DNA from: a virus
IMG/VR virus record: IMGVR_UViG_3300009503_000019
Coordinates: 57,042 to 121,041 of that record
Strand: one strand, 5' to 3'
DNA length: 64,000 nucleotides
A model generated the notes under the pieces. The model had not been told where the DNA came from. It saw only the letters and a list, made by a program, of their open reading frames with translations, and made no database searches. The position numbers were made by a program, and so were the translations under genes. Positions 58,843-64,000 of this stretch are shown one piece after another (within the stretch, counting starts at the first letter, position 1; each line of letters starts with the position of its first letter).

Positions 58843-59394
58843 TTAATCTACTAATTTATACCATTTGGTAGCATCGTCCCATTTTAATTTTTCTGTGGAG
58901 ATTGGATCGGCATATTTTAGTACATACGGAGAAGGAGGTATTGATATTTCAGCTTCTTCAAGGGGTTTTCTGGTTTTTGCAACCATTGCTTCAAGGCCTC
59001 CTACTTTAGCGAGGGCCAGCATGAATCTTTCATATTCTTCCCGTTTCTGCCAGTAAAAAGCAAAGAATCCATCCTCCTCTTTTCTAAGAAGAATTGTCAT
59101 AAGCGCTCCTGCGTAGATGATTCGCCCAGGTAGCACATAACCTAGTTTGAATTCTCGAACACGTTCTTTGAAATACCTTTCTGCAAGTGCATCTTCTATT
59201 TCTTCAATTGAATTGGATTTTACGAGAAATTGGCCTTGGGTCCCATACTTATAGCTTCCTGTAATCCCAACAAGAACTTCAGACTTCAATTCTGCACTAG
59301 GATCAGGGGTCTTGACGATTACTCCTAGATCTACTGCTCCTCTTTTACGAGTCCACGCATAAATTCTGAACAAAACTTTTCCAACTGTTACCAT
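58843..59394 (-). CDS. unknown protein in GC-richer island
   Basis: 183 residues, AAGGAGG upstream. Alpha/beta, well-mixed sequence (VGKVLFRIYAWTRKRGAVDLGVIVKTP, LVGITGSYKYGTQGQFLVKS, VLPGRIIYAGALMTILLRK). Base composition is clearly more GC-rich than neighbours, suggesting recent transfer. Not recognised: no Ku, nuclease or methylase motif. Flanked by two T-arm-like hairpin sequences, one in its 5' leader and one just after its stop. Confidence 0.65.
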   Translation of the reverse strand: MVTVGKVLFRIYAWTRKRGAVDLGVIVKTPDPSAELKSEVLVGITGSYKYGTQGQFLVKSNSIEEIEDALAERYFKERVREFKLGYVLPGRIIYAGALMTILLRKEEDGFFAFYWQKREEYERFMLALAKVGGLEAMVAKTRKPLEEAEISIPPSPYVLKYADPISTEKLKWDDATKWYKLVD

Positions 59395-59409
59395 TTTTTC
59401 CTCCTTTCT

Positions 59410-59443
59410 GGATGATAGCGAGGATTCGAACCCCGCTTCATCC
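59410..59443 (-). ncRNA. tRNA-minihelix-like hairpin in mRNA leader
   Basis: Minus strand: GGATGA, AGCGGGG, loop TTCGAAT, CCTCGCT, bulged A, TCATCC: a 13-bp helix with a T-loop, the size of an acceptor/T-arm stack. No D or anticodon arm exists, so it is not a full tRNA. It lies 16 bases before the start of the 58843-59394 gene, and a TATAAA box about 20 bases upstream suggests the message begins there. Confidence 0.6.
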
Positions 59444-59519
59444 CAATTTTTATTTTATAGAAATTCCTTATAAATAATTTATAACAGAGATTTTATATAA
59501 ATTTTGAAAATCAAATTAT

Positions 59520-59548
59520 TTGATTATTTTGATAATTTTTAATAAACT
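59520..59548 (+). promoter_or_regulatory. promoter giving a leaderless mRNA
   Basis: TTGATT at 59520-59525, 17-base spacer, TAAACT at 59543-59548, six bases to the ATG at 59555. No ribosome site. Confidence 0.65.
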
Positions 59549-59554
59549 AAATTT

Positions 59555-62497
59555 ATGCCTGATGGAGACAGAGGAGATTATTTTTCATTTAGATTAGAAC
59601 CTGAACTTCAGAACACTGCCGAAATATTCCGTTCTGCTATTAATGATTTAAAAAATCAACTCACGTTATTAATGACTGATTTAAGTAGCACTATACGTCA
59701 ATCTTCAATGATAAATATGCAAACTAAAATGGTTATGTCTTATACACAGCCATTCCCACCAGTATCTACTCAATTACCTATAACTCAATTATTGCAAAGA
59801 TTAGAAGAAAGCCGAATGATGGAAATACAAGCAGTTCCTGCACAAACACTCCCAGGAAGGGCATGGCAATTTCTTCGTGCTATGACTCCTGTTCAACCTG
59901 TAGTACCGCCATTGATACCAACAATGGGAATAACTCCGCCTCCGGTAGACCAATTATCATATTCAGTTGCAAGAAATGTTGCACAGCAATCATTATATTG
60001 GCAGGTATATGGCGCACCCTGGACTGCAAGAGTAGCAACAAGAGCACTTCAATTTGGTGCGCAATTCGCAGAATTCGCTGGATTATTCCCATTAATATCT
60101 ACAATTGCAGGTCCCTTTACTATTCCATTAATGATAGGAAGTGCATTTATTCCGGGATTAAATCAATATATGTTTCCTCTTAGTTCTGCAATAAGTGAAA
60201 TGGTCGAAACAAGGAATTTTATTGCGAATCTTGGAATGCGGGTTCCAAGATTAGGAGTTGCAGGAGGAGTAGGATTCACCCCTGAAGAAATAACTCAGAT
60301 CAGAAGAGGTCTTACGGAAGTTCAACAAAGATTTCGTGATATTCCAGGTGCAGGACGGTATGGATTGGAATCAATAGCAAGAACATCTTTTGAAGCATTA
60401 GTTATGGCAGGCCAAATCAGTCCTGTTGCATCAGTTGCAGATATATTAAGATCCATAAATCAACTCACCAATGTTTTATACGACTTAGCAAGAAGATATG
60501 ACACTACAGTAGAAAAAATTTCACAAGCTCTTATAGAAATAAGAGGACAAGTACCAACAGCTAAGTTAGAAGATATTGGAGCAGCATTAAGAGCAGCTCA
60601 ACCTTTATCTATGCTTCCTGGAGTAACTATGTCTGATGTTATTCAAAATATAATTAGAGGAGGACAATTAGCGCCAACACTTCGTATTCCCGTTTCTACT
60701 GCAATGATGCTCGGTCAACAATTAGCAACTATTCGTTATGGATTACCTTTTTTCCGAGGAATTCAATATTCTCCTGAATTTGAACAATTATTGTTATCAA
60801 CATTCGTTGATCCTAGAATGAGATTCGCCTTATTAGGACAAATGCGAGGAGCGCGAGGAGATATTATGAATATGATGACTGCGGGGGCAGCTCCTATGGT
60901 TACTTCACCTGATGCATTTTTCAAATTTATGGCAACAAGTGATTTACAATTAAAAAATGTAACAACAAATGATTTAATAGATGTTCAAATGAATTTTTAT
61001 ACTCAAATGTTGAAAAATCTTGGAGGTTCAATATCACGAGATACCTTAGCAGGAATACTCAGAACATTTAATCCTAATGTAAGCGAAGAAGAAGCACGCA
61101 GATTAGCAGATAATTTTTTGTATGCACGTGAAATAGCTCCGATGGCTCAAGTATGGGCACGAGAACAACAAAAATTAAGAGAAGCTGCACGACAATATAG
61201 GATGGCTAGAATATTAAGTGGAGGTTCAATAGATATTGCGGCTCTTTTTCTAAGTCCAGAACGTGCAGCAGAATGGGCACAAGACGTCGCTTCTGGAGCT
61301 ACACAATTTTCAGACTGGATAAGAGCGGGCGAATCAGCAGTAAAAAGATTTTTCAGAGAAACAATTGCAGAACCTTATAAAGAGCTTGTAGCGGTAGAAA
61401 TTGAACCACGACTCGAACAAATTTCAAGTATAAAAACAAAAACAATTCAAAGAATTGCAGGACCATTACCATTTGAATATATGAGTAATATTCCAAGAGA
61501 GCACATCGCACTTGTACAACAATATGGTGCTCCTACTTTAGCACAAATATTTGCAGGTAGAGAGGACAAATTACGAATGCTTCTTGAACAGGCCAAAAAA
61601 TTAGGCATTCAAGCAGATGCTAGTACTGTAGCACGAAATTTCTATGTAGAATTGTTACAAAAAGAACGTCCTATTGAAGTAGGTCGTGAAGAAAAAGAAA
61701 AAATTGCATATGCTATTGAACGTTTAAGACAAGCTGGGAAATTAACTCGAGAAAACTTAATAAATATGTTGCGTACTTTTCAAATATTCAAAAATATGGA
61801 TGAGGCTACTTTAATAGGAAAAATATCTGGATACATCACGGTTTCTGGTGAAAAATTACCATTTCATTTAAGTCCTATTGATATAATAGAACAAGAATTA
61901 GTTAATAAAAAAGAAAAGGCAGCCGAACTTCTCGGATCTTTTGGAGAAAAACTTAGTGCTGCTTTGTTAGGAATGGAAGAAAAACCTTATATCAAATCTT
62001 TTGCAAGAGCAATAGAAAAGTTGGATAAAACAGATCAATATGCATTATTATTAGCTCTCGAATATCACGAACAAAATGATAAGAAAAAACAAGAATTCAT
62101 TAAATCTACAGCAAATGCATGGCGTGTGTCAGAAGAAGAAGTTAAAAAATTGATAGAATTAGGACAAAAAACTTTGAGTGAAACTTTTGGTCAAAATTGG
62201 CAATTTGCAGTTGCGGCTTATACTCAACTGCGTCCAGAAATTGGGCCTTTATTATTACGTAGAGGAACATATTTGGCTTATACAAGTTATTTAGCACCAG
62301 GAGCAGTATTAACTGGGACAACTGCACCTGAAAAAAAAGAAGAAGAAGAAAAAGCATCTAAAATGGTGGCGTGGCAGGATGTTCGTGATGCTGCGAATAA
62401 AGTTATTGAATCGTTGCAAACGTTCAGCAAATCTCTGGAACAAAAATTTAGTCGTACATCTGGATCCCACGAAGAGAAAAGCAGTGCGAAGAGATAA
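59555..62497 (+). CDS. tail tape measure protein
   Basis: 980 residues, predicted leaderless. Long helical protein with a hydrophobic central region (about 155-215, FAEFAGLFPLISTIAGPFTIP and following), repeated Ala/Gln-rich helices and a charged C-terminus, the usual make-up of tape measure proteins that set tail length. At about 1.5 A per residue it would suit a tail near 150 nm. It is followed by tail hub-type genes, and a chaperone with frameshift lies on the other side of the insertion. Confidence 0.7.
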   Translation: MPDGDRGDYFSFRLEPELQNTAEIFRSAINDLKNQLTLLMTDLSSTIRQSSMINMQTKMVMSYTQPFPPVSTQLPITQLLQRLEESRMMEIQAVPAQTLPGRAWQFLRAMTPVQPVVPPLIPTMGITPPPVDQLSYSVARNVAQQSLYWQVYGAPWTARVATRALQFGAQFAEFAGLFPLISTIAGPFTIPLMIGSAFIPGLNQYMFPLSSAISEMVETRNFIANLGMRVPRLGVAGGVGFTPEEITQIRRGLTEVQQRFRDIPGAGRYGLESIARTSFEALVMAGQISPVASVADILRSINQLTNVLYDLARRYDTTVEKISQALIEIRGQVPTAKLEDIGAALRAAQPLSMLPGVTMSDVIQNIIRGGQLAPTLRIPVSTAMMLGQQLATIRYGLPFFRGIQYSPEFEQLLLSTFVDPRMRFALLGQMRGARGDIMNMMTAGAAPMVTSPDAFFKFMATSDLQLKNVTTNDLIDVQMNFYTQMLKNLGGSISRDTLAGILRTFNPNVSEEEARRLADNFLYAREIAPMAQVWAREQQKLREAARQYRMARILSGGSIDIAALFLSPERAAEWAQDVASGATQFSDWIRAGESAVKRFFRETIAEPYKELVAVEIEPRLEQISSIKTKTIQRIAGPLPFEYMSNIPREHIALVQQYGAPTLAQIFAGREDKLRMLLEQAKKLGIQADASTVARNFYVELLQKERPIEVGREEKEKIAYAIERLRQAGKLTRENLINMLRTFQIFKNMDEATLIGKISGYITVSGEKLPFHLSPIDIIEQELVNKKEKAAELLGSFGEKLSAALLGMEEKPYIKSFARAIEKLDKTDQYALLLALEYHEQNDKKKQEFIKSTANAWRVSEEEVKKLIELGQKTLSETFGQNWQFAVAAYTQLRPEIGPLLLRRGTYLAYTSYLAPGAVLTGTTAPEKKEEEEKASKMVAWQDVRDAANKVIESLQTFSKSLEQKFSRTSGSHEEKSSAKR

Positions 62498-62513
62498 GCC
62501 GTGGAGGTATAGT

Positions 62514-62552
62514 ATGGTACAAGAAATAAGGAGGAAAAAATGCCACAAATAA
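62514..62552 (+). other. 12-codon mini-ORF overlapping the next gene start
   Basis: MVQEIRRKKCHK with its own GGAGG, running through the ribosome site and start codon of the 62540 gene. It could couple translation to the tape measure transcript or be incidental. Confidence 0.3.
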
Positions 62553-63559
62553 GAGCTCCACAAGGACTTAGTGGTTTATTGTCAGCTTTTTTAAGTCTTT
62601 TTAAAAAAGATGAATCAAAACAAGCTATTAATACGGCAGCAATGAAACAAAAAATAACAGAATTCGAAAATATAAAAGAAGATGCACCGCCGAATCAAAG
62701 AACAGATAATCAAGGAAATGTTAAACCACCTTCTGTTGTTCAAGATCAAAAATCAATAGAAATAAAAATTTTTGATCCCTTAAAAGATTTAATAAATCAT
62801 CTTCAAAATGAAACGGCTAAATATACAACTAATTTAACAGATAGAGAACAACGTTTAAAGGAATTTAAAATGCGATTCAATTTGCCCCAGAATACTAAGT
62901 TTTGTTTCAAATTGGGAATAAGTCTTTATATTCCCAGTACAAAATCAGATTTTTCAATAGATACGGTAGTTCATATTTTATATAATGATTTTTTTGTAAA
63001 TTCTATATCAATTAATGCATCTGAATATATACAAGTCGTTCAAAGTTATGATGATGTATATTTTTTATTTCATGGACATGCGGCAGAAACAATTAATTTA
63101 AGTGGTTATTTAATTGAACCTTTTGGAACTATAGAAGGGGAAAATTATTATCACGGGCAACATTCTTTATTCACTCGTCTTTATTATTCAATTTTGTCTG
63201 GTTCTAGTTTAAATAATTTAATGAAACAATATGCTCCAGCTGAAGGAGAGAGTTTGACGAAACAATTATTGGCTATGGTAATTTTGGATTTAGGAAAAAG
63301 AACTATAATTGGGACTTTAGCTAATTTTTCATCTGGATTACATGTAGCATCTCAACATGTCTATTCATTTACATGTACATTTATTCCCTTTGGAGCAATA
63401 TCTATGGAATTTGGCGAAAGAATTGAATGGTTAATCAATTTACCAGTAAAAACAACAGAACCTATATGGAAATTACGAGATTTTCTTAGAAAGATTCTTC
63501 AACTTGAGCCTGAACTTGCATTAGAAGAAGATTCTATAAAAATAGGAGTAGCTAAATGA
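62540..63559 (+). CDS. probable tail hub / baseplate-associated protein
   Basis: 339 residues, AAGGAGG upstream. Disordered charged N-terminus to about residue 70, then a beta-rich domain (FCFKLGISLYIPSTKSDFSI, VHILYNDFFVNSISINASEY, YFLFHGHAAETINLSGYLIE) resembling tail-tube-like hub or LysM-linked baseplate proteins. Directly follows the tape measure and precedes another beta-rich tail gene. No unique motif. Confidence 0.5.
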   Translation: MPQIRAPQGLSGLLSAFLSLFKKDESKQAINTAAMKQKITEFENIKEDAPPNQRTDNQGNVKPPSVVQDQKSIEIKIFDPLKDLINHLQNETAKYTTNLTDREQRLKEFKMRFNLPQNTKFCFKLGISLYIPSTKSDFSIDTVVHILYNDFFVNSISINASEYIQVVQSYDDVYFLFHGHAAETINLSGYLIEPFGTIEGENYYHGQHSLFTRLYYSILSGSSLNNLMKQYAPAEGESLTKQLLAMVILDLGKRTIIGTLANFSSGLHVASQHVYSFTCTFIPFGAISMEFGERIEWLINLPVKTTEPIWKLRDFLRKILQLEPELALEEDSIKIGVAK

Positions 63560-64000
63560 TTCCGTATATAACATTCGAAGATTTTATTGTATTTTTAGAA
63601 GGAGTTCAAGTACCTGTTTCTAATATAGAACTTGCATTTGGACGAGGGTCTTCGATGTGTAGAATAGCTATTATGCCAAATACGATCTCAAAAAAAATAT
63701 ATCCTTTGACCAGAGTTCATGTTTTTTATAAATTTGAAAATCAATATCGATTATTATTTGATGGAAGAATAATAGATACCGGATATTTAAGAACTCCAGA
63801 AAGAATACAAACTCAATTAACTGCATCTGATTTTAGTTACTTTCTTGGACTCATTCCTATTTTCTTCTTCAGTTATGATACTTCTCATATGATGGAAGTA
63901 ATATTAGGTGGAAACATTATTCAAGCACCGTTTGGAAAAATAAATACTCAACTATTTCAATTAGTAACAGATGAAAATAAAAAACTTACTATTTATAAAA
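63556..64000 (+). CDS. probable baseplate hub protein, 3' partial
   Basis: Starts by a four-base overlap with the previous gene and runs off the window. MIPYITFEDFIVFLEGVQVP, then ELAFGRGSSMCRIAIMP and RVHVFYKFENQYRLLFDG: short strands in the pattern of phage hub proteins (gp27/gpD-like beta barrels). The role is inferred from pattern and position. Confidence 0.5.
   Translation, partial: MIPYITFEDFIVFLEGVQVPVSNIELAFGRGSSMCRIAIMPNTISKKIYPLTRVHVFYKFENQYRLLFDGRIIDTGYLRTPERIQTQLTASDFSYFLGLIPIFFFSYDTSHMMEVILGGNIIQAPFGKINTQLFQLVTDENKKLTIYK

Noticed and set aside
58843-59394. Ku-like end-joining protein
   Set aside because: I looked for Ku because of the LigD-like genes, but this sequence shows no Ku core pattern.
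59410-59443. Complete tRNA gene
   Set aside because: Only an acceptor/T-arm-like hairpin of 34 bases is present.
1-64000. CRISPR array or integrase/attachment site
   Set aside because: No regularly spaced repeats and no integrase motif were seen on either strand.

Overview
The window is a 64-kb stretch of a tailed-phage genome with a contractile tail (myovirus type). It is AT-rich (roughly two-thirds A+T by eye), densely packed, and changes coding strand in blocks. It carries a tail sheath, tail tube, HK97-type major capsid protein, baseplate J-like protein, tape measure and beta-helical fibre. It also carries its own replication set: a uracil-glycosylase-like/family A DNA polymerase fusion, DnaG-type primase, DnaB-type helicase, RecA-type recombinase, an SSB candidate, a SNF2-type helicase, a Hjc-type resolvase and RNase HII. 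Both ends cut through genes. No integrase, portal or terminase is visible. The host is a bacterium: promoters are sigma70-like and Shine-Dalgarno sites are GGAGG. The host cannot be named. Family-4-UDG-type, Hjc-type, RNase HII and LigD-type genes would suit a thermophile, but that is only a hint.

Layout. 1-6298 (+): small virion-type proteins sharing a short N-terminal motif, then decoration-like protein and major capsid protein, closed by a strong terminator. 6377-12957 (+): neck/head-tail genes, sheath, tube. 12954-15878 (-): RNase HII and a LigD-like phosphoesterase-ligase. 15935-19368 (mostly +): ATP-grasp enzyme, metallopeptidase, small proteins. 19648-34724 (-): methyltransferase, lysis genes, radical SAM enzyme, recombination and replication genes, one tRNA-Leu. 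34797-34951: divergent control region with two operator-like palindromes. 34952-40129 (+): fibre genes. 40115-47500 (-): a JAMM peptidase / Ycf46-like AAA+ / Ycf35-like / DUF2997-like / DUF3150-like operon, and baseplate J. 48483-49882 (+): more motif-bearing proteins. 49883-52343 (-): DHH phosphoesterase and unknowns. 52429-54186 (+): large helical protein. 54187-57469 (-): LigD-type polymerase domain, second HExxH protein, methyltransferase, and tail-assembly chaperone with a -1 frameshift. 57582-59443: a GC-richer insertion with a broken tnpB, structured RNA and tRNA-arm-like hairpins. 59555-64000 (+): tape measure and tail hub genes.

Three themes stand out. (1) A short N-terminal motif, hydrophobic-x-K-[ILFHY]-A, recurs on nearly all small proteins upstream of the capsid gene and again on the DNA ligase and LigD-type polymerase. 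This suggests a capsid-targeting or maturation signal and possibly virion-carried DNA-end repair enzymes. (2) About fourteen genes have a -35/-10 promoter placed so that transcription should start at or within two bases of the start codon (leaderless mRNAs), while downstream operon genes use strong Shine-Dalgarno sites. (3) A tight operon couples a JAMM peptidase with homologues of the uncharacterised plastid/cyanobacterial Ycf46 and Ycf35 proteins.
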